DNA of 58,257 nt, taken from assembly GCA_945897825.1 (NCBI GenBank), contig CAMDGX010000021.1, forward strand, positions 1-58,257. The letters run 5' to 3'. The translations under genes were made by a program, and so were the position numbers. The DNA is from Asaia bogorensis. GTDB lineage: Bacteria; Pseudomonadota; Alphaproteobacteria; Acetobacterales; Acetobacteraceae. The notes beneath the pieces are model-generated. The model worked only from the letters and a program-made list of their open reading frames with translations. It ran no database searches and had not been told where the DNA came from. Positions 1 to 8,568 of the stretch are shown here, piece by piece. Numbering within the stretch: position 1 is the first letter of the stretch; each line of letters starts with the position of its first letter.

Positions 1-587
1 GCGGCCAGGACGTAGGGCTGCAGCGGCGGGTTGAGCGGCGGGAGCTTGGGCGGCTGGGGGCGCGGCGGCCTGGGGGGTGGGGCTGCGCGGGGCGGGGGTG
101 GCGGCAGGCGCAGGGGTTCGGGCAGGTCGACGCCGAGCATGCGGCAGAGCGGGCGCAGGGTTCGGGCCGCGCCGGGGTCGGCGGCGATCGTTTCCGCGAC
201 GCCTGGCTGGTGCAGCAGGGCGGCGAGCTGGGAGGCGGTGGCGCGGACGCGGTGGTCCAGCATGGCGGCGAGCCAGCCGTGGCGGCGGTTGGGGAAGGGG
301 GTGCGCGGGCCGGCGGGGCGCGTGCCGGGGCGCGGATTTCCAAGGAGCGGGGGGCGGGGGGTGCGGCCGGCGGCGAGGTGGGCGAGGGCACGGGCGATGC
401 GCTCGTGGCTGCGCAGGATGCGGGTGATGACGGGGCCTGCGAGGGCGCCGAGCAGGCGGGCGGTGAGCGCGCGGGTCCAGAGCAGGTTGAACAGGGCGCC
501 GAGGATCACATCGAGCGCGCGCGCGATTCCCGGCACCGCTTGCGCGGGGGGCGGGGTGGGCGCGGCGTCGGATGCCATGTCAGTCAT
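1..587 (-). CDS. hypothetical protein, 3' part outside window
   Basis: The frame is open on the minus strand from an ATG at 587 to the left window edge, so about 195 N-terminal residues are visible and the stop is outside. Residues 15-55 form a hydrophobic or amphipathic stretch rich in Leu and Ala. A conserved-looking segment, LRPLCRMLGVDLPEPLRLP, lies near residue 160, and a very proline-rich tail follows (PPPPRAAPPPRPPRPQPPK). I do not recognise a characterised family. The antisense frames over the same bases are Gly/Arg low-complexity and less protein-like, so the minus frame is preferred. No function is assigned. Confidence 0.6.
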   Translation of the reverse strand, partial: MTDMASDAAPTPPPAQAVPGIARALDVILGALFNLLWTRALTARLLGALAGPVITRILRSHERIARALAHLAAGRTPRPPLLGNPRPGTRPAGPRTPFPNRRHGWLAAMLDHRVRATASQLAALLHQPGVAETIAADPGAARTLRPLCRMLGVDLPEPLRLPPPPPRAAPPPRPPRPQPPKLPPLNPPLQPYVLA

Positions 588-592
588 GCGAT

Positions 593-607
593 GATATCTA
601 ACATATC
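593..607. promoter_or_regulatory. small inverted repeat upstream of the partial gene
   Basis: GATAT-N5-ATATC lies 6 bp upstream of the ATG at 587, in an otherwise GC-rich 196-bp spacer between that gene and the acetyltransferase. It could be a regulator half-site pair or simply an AT-rich promoter element. No matching regulator gene is adjacent. Confidence 0.25.
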
Positions 608-783
608 GTCAGAGAGAATGCAAGAGGTCTGGGAGAAAATTCTTTTGCGTCGATGGGGTGTGGCGGCAGGGACGGTTGCCGGGCGCAGGCGGTGGCGATC
701 GTTGCGGCGGATTGACGCGGCGAGGGGATCTCGCGATGAGGACAGGCGCCCGATCCCGGGTTGCCAGGCATCGCGAGTGGCCC

Positions 784-1344
784 ATGACCACATCCCTGTC
801 GCCTCACCCGGTGCTTGCCACCGCCCGGCTGCGCCTGCGGCCGTTCCGCCTGGACGATACCGATGCCATGCATGCGTGCTTCGGCGATGCAGAGGCGATG
901 CGGTTCTGGAACCGGCCGGCGCATGCGCGGCGGATCGAGACCGAGCGCGTGGTGCGGCGGTTCATCGCGTCGGTGCCGTCGAAGCGGCTTGTCTGGGCGG
1001 TGGCGGAGGCCGGCAGCGATGCGTGCCTCGGCATGGTCAACTATCACAACGCCGACCTGCGGCAGCGCAGCGCCGATATCGGGTATTTCATCGCGCCGGC
1101 GCATCAGCGGCGCGGGATCGCGTCCGAGGCGGTGGGCGCGCTGCTGGGGCATTGCTTCGGGCCGCTGGGGCTGCATCGGGTGACGGCGTTCATCGACCCT
1201 GAGAATGTCGCCTCGTGCAGGCTGGTCGAGCGGTTCGGTTTTCGGTGCGAGGGGCGGTTGCGGGAGACGATCTTCCTGGGCGGGGCTTGGCGGGATGACC
1301 TCGTCTATGGGTTGCTGGAGAGGGAGTGGGCTGGGCTTGGGTGA
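784..1344 (+). CDS. GNAT family N-acetyltransferase (RimJ/RimL-like)
   Basis: This 186-residue protein starts TARLRLRPFRLDDTDAM, the standard opening of RimJ/RimL-type acetyltransferases. It continues with the acetyl-CoA binding loop QRRGIA near residue 100 and the typical ENVASCRLVERFGFRCEG segment. The family moves an acetyl group from acetyl-CoA to an amine, often a protein N-terminus or a small molecule; the substrate cannot be told here. The ATG at 784 was chosen because the family homology begins right after it. An in-frame ATG at 736 would add 16 poorly conserved residues. The gene stands alone between two minus-strand genes. Confidence 0.85.
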   Translation: MTTSLSPHPVLATARLRLRPFRLDDTDAMHACFGDAEAMRFWNRPAHARRIETERVVRRFIASVPSKRLVWAVAEAGSDACLGMVNYHNADLRQRSADIGYFIAPAHQRRGIASEAVGALLGHCFGPLGLHRVTAFIDPENVASCRLVERFGFRCEGRLRETIFLGGAWRDDLVYGLLEREWAGLG

Positions 1345-1428
1345 GGCGATTTGCCTTGGCGGGCGACGCGCGTCCCCCCCACCCCGGCCCTCCCCACGAG
1401 GGGGAGGGGGAAGCAGGCGGGGGTAGGT

Positions 1429-2316
1429 TTACTCTGCGGCCTTCACCACGTCGAAGAAGCGGTTCTTCAGGCCTTTCTGGTTTTCGTAGATGCTGCCTTG
1501 CTTGTCGGCGCCGGGGAGGGGCATGCGGACGGGGACCGGGGTGAGGCGGGGGGTGATCGAGGATTCGCCGCAGCACATCAGGCTGTCGAACTCGGCGAGG
1601 TCCTTGACCGGGTTGACGATCGGCCAGGCGTCGGCGGCGCGGAATTGGAAGAGGAGGAGGCGGCGGTCTTTGTTCGACGTGTTCACGGCGCTGCCGTGGA
1701 TGGCGCGGACGTGGTGGATGGTGATGCTGCCGGCGGGGCCGGTGAGGGGGATGGCCTTGCTGTAGTCGATGCCGCCCTTGGTGGGATCCATGGCGCCGCA
1801 GAACTTGCCGTCGAAATGGTGGTCGTGGACGGGGCCCTTGTGGCTGCCGGGGACGATCATGAGTGGGCCGTTGGCCAGCTCCATGTCGTCCATCATGACG
1901 CCGACGGCGGCGAGGTCGTCGTTGGTGTGGGGGTAGAAGGCCCAGTCCTGGTGCCATTCGACGGCGGCGCCGTAGCCGGCCGACTTGAGGTTCAGCTTGG
2001 CGGTGTCGAAGCGGATGTTGGGGCCCCAGAGGTCGCGCAGGGCGGCGAGGATGCGGGGGTGGCGGACGAGGTCGCCATAGGCCGGATCGACGATGTGCGG
2101 CTGCTTGATGCGGCGGACGCGGGGCTGGGCCTGGGAGTGGGTGTCCTCGAGGTCGTAGATGTCGGTGTGGGTGGTCAGCGCGCGGGATTTCTCGACCATG
2201 TCGTCGGTGACGCGGCGCAGGCGGGCGACTTCCTCGGGGGAAAGGATGTCGCGCACGACGATGGCGCCGAGCTCGTTGTATTCGTCGATCTGCGCTTGGG
2301 TCAGGATTTCGGGCAT
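1429..2316 (-). CDS. phytanoyl-CoA dioxygenase (PhyH) family protein
   Basis: This 295-residue protein is a non-heme Fe(II)/2-oxoglutarate dioxygenase of the PhyH family. The metal triad is visible as H122-x-D124 in EWHQDWAFYPH and H207 in HHVRAIHGSA, with an arginine pair shortly after (R218/R219) to hold 2-oxoglutarate. The family hydroxylates small molecules; the substrate is unknown. The start at 2316 is supported by a GGAGG 9 nt upstream. The frame stays open further upstream, through repeat copy A1, and would add a spurious Phe/Lys-rich leader. The 84 bp between this gene and the acetyltransferase at 1344 hold nothing obvious. Confidence 0.9.
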   Translation of the reverse strand: MPEILTQAQIDEYNELGAIVVRDILSPEEVARLRRVTDDMVEKSRALTTHTDIYDLEDTHSQAQPRVRRIKQPHIVDPAYGDLVRHPRILAALRDLWGPNIRFDTAKLNLKSAGYGAAVEWHQDWAFYPHTNDDLAAVGVMMDDMELANGPLMIVPGSHKGPVHDHHFDGKFCGAMDPTKGGIDYSKAIPLTGPAGSITIHHVRAIHGSAVNTSNKDRRLLLFQFRAADAWPIVNPVKDLAEFDSLMCCGESSITPRLTPVPVRMPLPGADKQGSIYENQKGLKNRFFDVVKAAE

Positions 2317-2370
2317 GTGCGCGTTCCTCCGCCTGGTTGGGGAGAGGTTAGCGCGCGCGGGCGGGCGAGG

Positions 2371-2514
2371 GAAGGAAGGGGTTCTTTTTTGGAAAAAAGA
2401 ACCAAAAAACTTTTTGTCCATTGGACCGGGGCCTACGATCGAGGCCGCGGTCCAATGGATGAAAGTCTTTTTGCTTCTTTTTCTTCAGAAAAAGAAGACT
2501 CTTTCTTGCCTTCT
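2371..2514. repeat. palindromic intergenic repeat, family A, copy 1
   Basis: Left hairpin arms are 2381-2390 (GTTCTTTTTT) and 2393-2402 with a GG loop. Right hairpin arms are 2474-2484 (CTTCTTTTTCT) and 2487-2497 with a TC loop. Between them a longer stem pairs 2417-2427 (TCCATTGGACC) with 2449-2459 (GGTCCAATGGA). The copy ends at the 3' end of the DUF1127 gene. It is in the same orientation as copy 2 and opposite to copies 3 and 4. Confidence 0.9.
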
Positions 2515-2516
2515 GC

Positions 2517-2756
2517 CTAGACGAGCGTCCACGGCCTGCGGTTGGCTTCGATGTCGGCTTGCGCACGGACGAGGCCGATATCGGCGAGCATGCGGTCGTC
2601 GAGGCGGTGCAGGGTGCGGCGGGAGAGCTCGTGGCGCAGGGCGAGGTCGTAGTCGCGGCGGAAGCGGCGCCAGGCGAGGCGCAGGGCGAACAGGATGTGC
2701 GGTCCGCGGTCCGCGAGGGTGCGGGCGAGCGGGGTGGGGGAAAGCGATGCCGACAT
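2517..2756 (-). CDS. DUF1127 domain-containing small protein
   Basis: A 79-residue basic protein. The C-terminal segment RRTLHRLDDRMLADIGLVRAQ is the DUF1127 (YjiS-like) hallmark. Such proteins are abundant in Alphaproteobacteria; some are linked to small-RNA or phosphate and carbon regulation, but most are uncharacterised. The start at 2756 has GGAGG upstream (spacing 8). A longer frame from an alternative codon at 2792 lacks this support. It is divergent from the LysR regulator at 2855, so that regulator may control it; this is an inference from position only. Confidence 0.8.
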   Translation of the reverse strand: MSASLSPTPLARTLADRGPHILFALRLAWRRFRRDYDLALRHELSRRTLHRLDDRMLADIGLVRAQADIEANRRPWTLV

Positions 2757-2854
2757 GGCGGGGTCCTCCATGGATGTGCCGACGGAGGGCAATTTGCTCG
2801 CAGGTGCACAATAACGGAAACGAATTGCGTTGATGAGAGGGATCAGGGAAACTG

Positions 2855-3757
2855 ATGGGCATGAGCATGCCCCATGGCCTGGACCCTGACCTTTTGCGCG
2901 CCTTCGTGTTCATCGCGGAGGAGGGGAGTTTTTCGCGCGCGGCGGAGCGGGTGGGGCGGACGCAGTCGGCGGTGTCGATGCAGGTGCAGCGGCTGGAGGC
3001 GGCGCTGGGCAAGCGGCTGTTCGCGCGCGGGCGGGGCGGGCAGGTGAGCCTGACGCCGCATGGGGGGATGCTGCTGGAGCGGGCGCGGGAGCTGTTGCGG
3101 CTGAATGACGAGATCTGGGCGTCGTTCCGCACGCCGGTGGTGCAGGGGCGGGTGCGGCTGGGGTCGCCGGACGATTATGCGCTGCGCTACCTGCCGCCGG
3201 TTCTGAAGAGTTTCGCGGACACGCATCCGGGCATCGAGGTGGCGGTGGATTGCCTGCCGTCGATGGAGTTGCTGCCGAAGCTGCGGGCGGGGGAGCTGGA
3301 CCTGTCGCTGCTGTCGGAGGGGGAGGAGATCGGGGGGTGGCCTTCGATCGAGCTGTGGCGGGGGCCGTTGCGGTGGATCACCTCGGAGCGGTATGCGCCG
3401 CACCGGCTGGACCCGCTGCCGCTGGCGCTGTCGCGGACGTCGTGTTCGTGGGGGAAGGCGGCGATCTCGGCGCTGGAAGGGGCGGGGCGGCGGTATCGGC
3501 TGGCGTATACCTCGGCGTCGCAGATGGGGACCCATGCGCCAGTGATGGCGGGGCTGGCGGTGACGGTCTCCACGATTTCGTGGGTGCCGGAGGGGCTGCG
3601 GGTGGTGCGGCGGGATGAGGGGCTGCCGGACCTGCCGGATTTCGGGATCCTGCTGGCGCGGGGGCGGGATGCGCAGCAGCCGGTGACCGATGTGCTGGCG
3701 CGGCACATCACCGATACGTTCAGGGGGGAGATGCGGCGGATGGATCGGGCGGCTTAA
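2855..3757 (+). CDS. LysR family transcriptional regulator
   Basis: A 300-residue protein with an N-terminal winged helix-turn-helix at residues 8-68, including AFVFIAEEGSFSRAAERVG and RTQSAVSMQVQRLEAALG, the classic LysR signature. A periplasmic-binding-protein-like effector domain follows to about residue 290. It probably regulates the divergent DUF1127 gene or a distant locus; the effector is unknown. ATGs at 2855, 2861 and 2867 are all in frame, and the first is given. The 98-bp divergent intergenic region contains AT-richer DNA but no convincing T-N11-A box. Confidence 0.88.
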   Translation: MGMSMPHGLDPDLLRAFVFIAEEGSFSRAAERVGRTQSAVSMQVQRLEAALGKRLFARGRGGQVSLTPHGGMLLERARELLRLNDEIWASFRTPVVQGRVRLGSPDDYALRYLPPVLKSFADTHPGIEVAVDCLPSMELLPKLRAGELDLSLLSEGEEIGGWPSIELWRGPLRWITSERYAPHRLDPLPLALSRTSCSWGKAAISALEGAGRRYRLAYTSASQMGTHAPVMAGLAVTVSTISWVPEGLRVVRRDEGLPDLPDFGILLARGRDAQQPVTDVLARHITDTFRGEMRRMDRAA

Positions 3758-3895
3758 GGCAAGGAAGCGGTTCTTTTTTGGAAAAAAGAACCAAAAAACT
3801 TTTTTCCATTTGCGACTTTGTTGAATGGGAGAGGCGGGTGCAAATGGATGGAAAGTCTTTTTGCTTCTTTTTCTTCAGAAAAAGAAGGTTCTTGC
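3758..3895. repeat. palindromic intergenic repeat, family A, copy 2
   Basis: Left hairpin is 3770-3779/3782-3791 (GTTCTTTTTT arms). Right hairpin is 3864-3874/3877-3887 (CTTCTTTTTCT arms). The central stem pairs TCCATTTGC (3805-3813) with GCAAATGGA (3840-3848). Outermost GGCAAG and CTTGCC also pair. The copy fills the whole space between the convergent LysR and prolyl-tRNA editing genes, touching both stop codons. Confidence 0.9.
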
Positions 3896-4399
3896 CTAGC
3901 TGAGGAACGCGGGCGCGAGGTCCACCAGGGCGGGGGTGATGCCGTGGTGGGCGAGGAAGCGGGTGAGGTCGGCGGGGGGCATGGCCAGGGTGGCGGTGTT
4001 GACGAGGGGGTGGACGAGGAGGGTTTCGGCCTGCATCAGGCCGGTGTGGATGACGAGGCGGACCTGCTTGCGCGTGTCGTTCATCATGGCGAGCGGGGTG
4101 ACGGAGCCGGGTTCGACGGCGAGGATGGCGCGCAAATCGTCGGCGGAGGCGAAGGAGATGCGCTTGCTGCCGATGAGGGGAGCCATGGCCTTGGTGTCCA
4201 TGCGCGGGTCGCCTGGGACGACGACGAGCCAGTATTGCTTTCCCGCGTCCTTGATGAAGAGGTTCTTGACCTGGGCGCCGGGGAGGTTGTCCCAGATGGC
4301 GTGGGCGTCGTCGACCGTGGCGAGCGGGGGGTGCTCGTGGCAGGGCGGGGCGAGGTTCAGCGCGGCGAGGGCGGCGGCGAGGGGGGCGGGGATTGGCAT
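3896..4399 (-). CDS. prolyl-tRNA editing protein (ProX/YbaK-type deacylase)
   Basis: A 167-residue stand-alone trans-editing domain of the YbaK/ProXp family, which hydrolyses mischarged aminoacyl-tRNA(Pro), commonly Ala-tRNA(Pro). The catalytic lysine region LPGAQVKNLFIKD (K45) and the loop EPGSVTPLAMMND near residue 100 are both present and typical of the PrdX-like branch. Length matches the family. The stop codon sits at the edge of repeat copy A2. The ProXp-ala specificity is inferred from the resemblance to PrdX; the sequence alone does not settle the mischarged amino acid. Confidence 0.87.
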   Translation of the reverse strand: MPIPAPLAAALAALNLAPPCHEHPPLATVDDAHAIWDNLPGAQVKNLFIKDAGKQYWLVVVPGDPRMDTKAMAPLIGSKRISFASADDLRAILAVEPGSVTPLAMMNDTRKQVRLVIHTGLMQAETLLVHPLVNTATLAMPPADLTRFLAHHGITPALVDLAPAFLS

Positions 4400-4460
4400 G
4401 ATTCGCCTGTAGCGGCGCGGCGGTGCCGTGGCAACCGCCGCGCGCCCAGGTGTCAGGTGT

Positions 4461-5882
4461 TCAGGCGGCCATGGCGGGGCGGGGTGGCGATGCGGCGGGC
4501 AGGGGCATGGGGTAGCCGTGCAGGGTGAGGGTGGCGGAGGCCTGCAGGGCGACGGTCAGCAGGGTGGCGTGGATGTCGGCGTCGCCGTTGGTCCAGCGCC
4601 AGGGGCCGTCTTGTGTGGGCTCCGGCGCGTGCCAGCCTTCGGACAGCGCGGGATCGGCGAGGTCGAGGGTGGTTTCGCGGCCGTCATGCGCCAGGGTGGC
4701 GGCGCGCAGGCGCAGGCCGAGGCGGCGGTCGTCGGGCGCGCCGTGTGAGGCGTTTGGCCTGGCCGCGGGGCTGCGCAGCCGCAGCGCGCGCAGGCCGGGC
4801 GGCAGGCGGAAGGTCCAGGTGCCGTTGGGGCCTGGCTGCGGCAGGATGGGCTGGCCGTCGGCCAGGAGGTGTACGCTGTCCGGCGCGACCAGGGCGACGC
4901 GATGGGCGCGCAGGGCCGGCAGGGCGGGGTGGTCGGGCTGGTTCACGTAGGGCAGGCAAGTGGCCTGGATGGCGGGGATGCTGTCCGGGAAGGCGACGCG
5001 GTGGCTGTCGGCATTGTCGAACTGGTCGCGGTTGAGGTGCTCGTAATAGGTTTCCGACCAGGCGCCTTCGGCCAGGACGCAGTCGTGGCTGCCGAGGTCG
5101 ATGTGGAAGTAGGCGATCGCGCCGGTGTGGGGCGGCTGGACGATGGTGGTGCCGTCGACCAGCAGGTAGGCGCAGACGAGGTGGCCATCGAGGAGGACGG
5201 CGTGGCCGGGGCTGACCCAGAGGTCGTGCTGCGGCTGGGCCGGGCCGAGGGCGCCGGCGCGGATGCAGACCGGGGCGAGCATGCCGGCGGCGTTGAGGCC
5301 GACGAAGGTCTGGGTGCCGATCCAGCGCACCGGGCGCAGGCCGCCGAAGCGGGTGGCGACGAGGTCGCCGGGCTGGAGCGTTTCGACCGGGACTTCGCCT
5401 GTCGCGGTGAGGATGCGGGTGCCGCGCAGGTAGCAGGCGGGGGCGGAGAAGACGTTGGTGCCGCTGAAGCTGGGGATGTTCCCGTCGGAATCGGGATAGC
5501 CGGTCTCGGCGAAATCGATCGTCAGGTTGCCGGACGACGTATTGTAGGTGAACTGGAAGGTGGCGCCCGAGTGCCCCGTGCTGTCGAAATTGTAGAGGAG
5601 AGCACCCAGGCTGCCGCCGCTGTAGGCATGGACGTCGAACGTGGCGCCCGGGCCGATGCCCCACATGTAGAGGTTTACCGTGTCGGTGGTGCCGGCTGGC
5701 GTAGGGGCGCCGATCATGATGTCGCTGGCTTCATTGTCGTAGTAGCCGGTGATCGCGATTTGGGTGCCGTTGCTGAACGTGAAGACGAAGACAGTTTCTG
5801 TGGTGATCTCTTCACCAGAGTAAAACTTCGTGGTGTCGCTGTCGGCAATGGTTAGATTGTCGCGTGTGACGGTAACGGTCAT
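4461..5882 (-). CDS. Hint (hedgehog/intein) domain protein
   Basis: A 473-residue protein in three parts. Residues 1-148 form an acidic, Thr/Gly/Asn-rich beta-type region (TDTVNLYMWGIGPGATFDV) with lower GC than its neighbours. Residues 150-310 form a Hint_2 domain starting ACYLRGTRILTATGEVPVETL, with the motif LWVSPGHAVLLDG. Residues 320-473 are an Ala/Leu/Arg-rich tail of unknown role. Hint domains use the first cysteine (C150 here) for an N-to-S acyl shift and can self-process. There is no obvious signal peptide and no partner extein. The start ATG has an AGGA upstream. Related proteins occur in acetic acid bacteria with unknown function. Confidence 0.8.
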   Translation of the reverse strand: MTVTVTRDNLTIADSDTTKFYSGEEITTETVFVFTFSNGTQIAITGYYDNEASDIMIGAPTPAGTTDTVNLYMWGIGPGATFDVHAYSGGSLGALLYNFDSTGHSGATFQFTYNTSSGNLTIDFAETGYPDSDGNIPSFSGTNVFSAPACYLRGTRILTATGEVPVETLQPGDLVATRFGGLRPVRWIGTQTFVGLNAAGMLAPVCIRAGALGPAQPQHDLWVSPGHAVLLDGHLVCAYLLVDGTTIVQPPHTGAIAYFHIDLGSHDCVLAEGAWSETYYEHLNRDQFDNADSHRVAFPDSIPAIQATCLPYVNQPDHPALPALRAHRVALVAPDSVHLLADGQPILPQPGPNGTWTFRLPPGLRALRLRSPAARPNASHGAPDDRRLGLRLRAATLAHDGRETTLDLADPALSEGWHAPEPTQDGPWRWTNGDADIHATLLTVALQASATLTLHGYPMPLPAASPPRPAMAA

Positions 5883-6002
5883 GGGCCTGCGTTCCTATAG
5901 CGCGGTCGCGGAAAACGGGGTGCGATCCGAGGATGGCCGTTATGGCCGGGCAGGCGGAAAGTATTGGTTAACGGATGGCGGGCCGATTGGCCGGCGTGCC
6001 GG

Positions 6003-7871
6003 TCAGGCGGCGGTGGCGGCTTCGAGGGCTTCCTCGGCGGCGAGCCATTCGGCCTCGGCGCCCTGGAGCTGGCGCTTGAGGGCGGCGAGGGTGGATTGGG
6101 TGGAGGCGACCTCGGCCTTGCGGCTGGGGGTGTAGAGGTCGGGGCTGGCGAGCTTGGCTTCGAGTTTCTTCAGCTCGGCGGTGAGGCGGGTGATGCGGGC
6201 CTCGGCGTCTTTCGCGGCCTTGCGCAGGGGGGCGGTGGCGGCGCGGGCCTCGGCGCGTTCCTTGCGGTCGTCGCGGCGGTTGCCGGCGTCGGGCTTGGGG
6301 GCGGGGCGGGCGCGTTCGGTGAGCAGGGCGCGGTAGTCGTCGAGGTCGCCGTCGAAGGGCTTCACGGTGCCGTCGGCGACGAGCCAGAGGGTATCGGCGA
6401 CGAGGTCGACGAGGTGAGGGTCGTGGGTGATGAGGACGACGGCGCCCTGGAAATCGGCAAGGGCGCGGACGAGGGCTTCGCGGGCGTCGATGTCGAGGTG
6501 GTTGGTGGGTTCGTCGAGCAGGAGGAGCTGGGGGGCGTCGCGGGTGGCGAGCGCGAGCAGGAGGCGGGCTTTCTCGCCGCCGGAGCAGTTCTTGACCGGC
6601 GTGGTGGCGCGGTCGGCATCGAGGCCGAAGCGGGCGAGTTGGGAGCGGACCTGGTTCGGCAGGGCGCGGGGGAGGGCGCGCTGCATGTGGTCGATGGGGG
6701 TTTCGTTGGGGATCAGCTCCTCGGCCTGGTGCTGGGCGAAGTAGCCGACGCGCAGCTTGCCGGAGCGGTGCATGGAGCCGGTGTCCGGCGCGAGGCGGCC
6801 GGCGATGAGCTTGGCGAGCGTGGACTTGCCGTTGCCGTTGGCGCCGAGGAGGGCGATGCGGTCGTCCATGTCCACGCGCAGGGAGAGGCCGCGCAGGATG
6901 GGCGGGCCGCCATAGCCGACGGCGACCTTGTCCATGGTGAGGATGGGGGGGGCGAGCTGGGCGGGTTCGGGGAAGTTGAAGCGGGTGACGTGGTCTTCCA
7001 GCACGGAATCGATGGCCGGCAGGCGGGCGATGGCCTTGAGGCGGCTTTGCGCCTGGCGGGCCTTGCTGGCCTTGTAGCGGAAGCGGTCGACATAGGCCTG
7101 CATGTGGGCCTTCTGCGTCGCGATCTTGGCGGCGGCGGCGGCCTGCTGGGCGGCGCGCTCGGTGCGGATGCGGACGAACTCGTCGTAGCCGCCGGGGGTG
7201 ACGCTGATCTTGCCGCGGTCGAGATGGGCGATGCTGTCGACGCAGCGGTCGAGCAGGCCGCGGTCGTGGCTGACGACGATGGCCGCACCCGGAAATTTCT
7301 GCAGCCAGGTTTCGAGCCAGAGGGTGGCTTCGAGGTCGAGGTGGTTGGTGGGTTCGTCCAGCAGCAGGAGGTCGGGGGCGGCGAAGAGGGCGGTGGCGAG
7401 CGCCACGCGCATGCGCCAGCCGCCGGAGAAGCTGCCGACGGGGCGGGCCTGGGCTGCGATGTCGAAGCCGAGGCCGGCGAGGATGGTGGCGGCGCGGGCG
7501 GGGGCGCTGTCGGCGTCGATGGTGAGCAGCCGTTCGTGGATCTCGGCCATTCGCTCGGGCGGCGCGGTGTTGATCTCGGCCAGCAGGGACAGGCGTTCGG
7601 GGTCGCCTTCGAGGACGATGTCGACGAGGGAGCGGTCGCCTTCGGGGGCTTCCTGCTTGACCTGGCCGAGCTTGGCGCGGGCGGCGAGGCGGATGTCGCC
7701 GTCGTCGATGGGGAGTTCGCCGGCGATGGCTTTCAGCAGGGTGGACTTGCCCGCGCCGTTGCGCCCGACCAGGCCGATGCGCCTGCCGGGGTCCACGGTG
7801 AGGTCGGCGTTGTCCAGCAGGGTGCGGCCGCCCAGCCGGATGGTGACGCCGCGTGCGATGAGCAGGCTCAT
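6003..7871 (-). CDS. ABC-F family ATP-binding protein
   Basis: A 622-residue soluble protein with two ABC ATPase domains and no membrane segments. Walker A motifs are GRNGAGKS (36-43) and GANGNGKS (343-350). Signature motifs are FSGGWRMRV and CSGGEKARL, each followed by LLLLDEPTNHLD. A linker helix region (230-285, Ala/Lys/Arg-rich) separates the domains, as expected for the P-site tRNA interaction motif, and a C-terminal coiled coil lies at about 530-620. ABC-F proteins act on the ribosome in translation quality control or antibiotic protection. The layout resembles YheS/Uup-type housekeeping members. It is divergent from ndk across 108 bp. Confidence 0.9.
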   Translation of the reverse strand: MSLLIARGVTIRLGGRTLLDNADLTVDPGRRIGLVGRNGAGKSTLLKAIAGELPIDDGDIRLAARAKLGQVKQEAPEGDRSLVDIVLEGDPERLSLLAEINTAPPERMAEIHERLLTIDADSAPARAATILAGLGFDIAAQARPVGSFSGGWRMRVALATALFAAPDLLLLDEPTNHLDLEATLWLETWLQKFPGAAIVVSHDRGLLDRCVDSIAHLDRGKISVTPGGYDEFVRIRTERAAQQAAAAAKIATQKAHMQAYVDRFRYKASKARQAQSRLKAIARLPAIDSVLEDHVTRFNFPEPAQLAPPILTMDKVAVGYGGPPILRGLSLRVDMDDRIALLGANGNGKSTLAKLIAGRLAPDTGSMHRSGKLRVGYFAQHQAEELIPNETPIDHMQRALPRALPNQVRSQLARFGLDADRATTPVKNCSGGEKARLLLALATRDAPQLLLLDEPTNHLDIDAREALVRALADFQGAVVLITHDPHLVDLVADTLWLVADGTVKPFDGDLDDYRALLTERARPAPKPDAGNRRDDRKERAEARAATAPLRKAAKDAEARITRLTAELKKLEAKLASPDLYTPSRKAEVASTQSTLAALKRQLQGAEAEWLAAEEALEAATAA

Positions 7872-7979
7872 GATGGTGCGGTGTAGCTTCCCGGGCGCTC
7901 AGGGGGAAGGGGTTGCCGCTGGGCGGCGGCTGCTCTAAAGCCCCGCGCCATCACGATATCACAAGAAGGCTCCCACCCC

Positions 7980-8402
7980 ATGGCCCTCGAGCGCACCTTT
8001 TCCATCATCAAGCCGGACGCGACGCGGCGGAACCTGACCGGGGCCGTGAACGCCAAGATCGAGGCCGCGGGCCTGCGGATCGTGGCGCAGAAGCGGATCT
8101 GGATGACGACCGCGCAGGCGGAAACCTTCTACGGCGTGCACAAGGAGCGGGGGTTCTTCCGCGAACTGGTGACGTTCATGACCTCGGGCCCCGTGGTGGT
8201 GCAGGTGCTGGAAGGCGAGGGCGCGATCGCCAAGTACCGCGAAGTGATGGGTGCGACGAACCCGGCCAACGCGGCGCCGGGGACGATCCGCAAGGAATTC
8301 GCGGAAAGCATCGAGGCGAACTCGGCCCATGGGTCGGACAGCGCGGAGAACGCGGCGATCGAGATCGCGTATTTCTTCGCGGGCACCGAGATCGTCGGCT
8401 GA
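7980..8402 (+). CDS. ndk: nucleoside diphosphate kinase
   Basis: A 140-residue enzyme that balances (d)NTP pools by moving the gamma-phosphate through a phospho-histidine. The N-terminus [18 protein letters not shown] and the active-site segment NSAHGSDS, with the catalytic histidine, are both intact, and the length is normal. It is preceded by a short purine-rich stretch (AAGAAGG) about 12 nt before the ATG. It stands alone on the plus strand and converges with the response regulator across palindromic repeat B. Confidence 0.96.
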   Translation: MALERTFSIIKPDATRRNLTGAVNAKIEAAGLRIVAQKRIWMTTAQAETFYGVHKERGFFRELVTFMTSGPVVVQVLEGEGAIAKYREVMGATNPANAAPGTIRKEFAESIEANSAHGSDSAENAAIEIAYFFAGTEIVG

Positions 8403-8415
8403 GGCATTCGAGGGG

Positions 8416-8568
8416 GTAAGATAAGGCCAGGGCTCTGCCCGGGACCCGCCGGGGGGCCGAGCCCCCTGGACCCTCACAGCTTTGTTCCGCCGAAGGCGGA
8501 AAAGGTCCGGGGTTCCAAGGGCTCGGCCCTTGGTGGGGTCCAGGGGCAACGCCCCTGGCCTTGCTTAC
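8416..8568. repeat. GC-rich nested palindromic repeat, family B, copy 1
   Basis: The element is a long imperfect palindrome centred on the hairpin TTCCGCC-GAA-GGCGGAA. Moving outward, GGGCCGAGCCCCCTGG faces CCAAGGGCTCGGCCC, and AAGGCCAGGG faces CCCCTGGCCTT. Outermost GTAAG and CTTAC also pair. Individual arms form their own hairpins, for example CCAGGGG-CAACG-CCCCTGG. It fills the gap between the convergent ndk and response-regulator genes and overlaps the latter's stop codon. Confidence 0.85.

Noticed and set aside
2757-2854. A LysR-type T-N11-A operator in the divergent spacer
   Set aside because: CAATT-containing segments on both sides are too imperfect to support a specific box.
5964-7886. 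A long Gly/Ala/Val/Asp-rich frame antisense to the ABC-F gene
   Set aside because: It is a mirror of the ABC-F codons. All Walker and signature motifs are on the minus strand.
8416-8568. Family B repeat as a CRISPR array
   Set aside because: There are no regularly spaced direct repeats with unique spacers. The structure is one nested palindrome.
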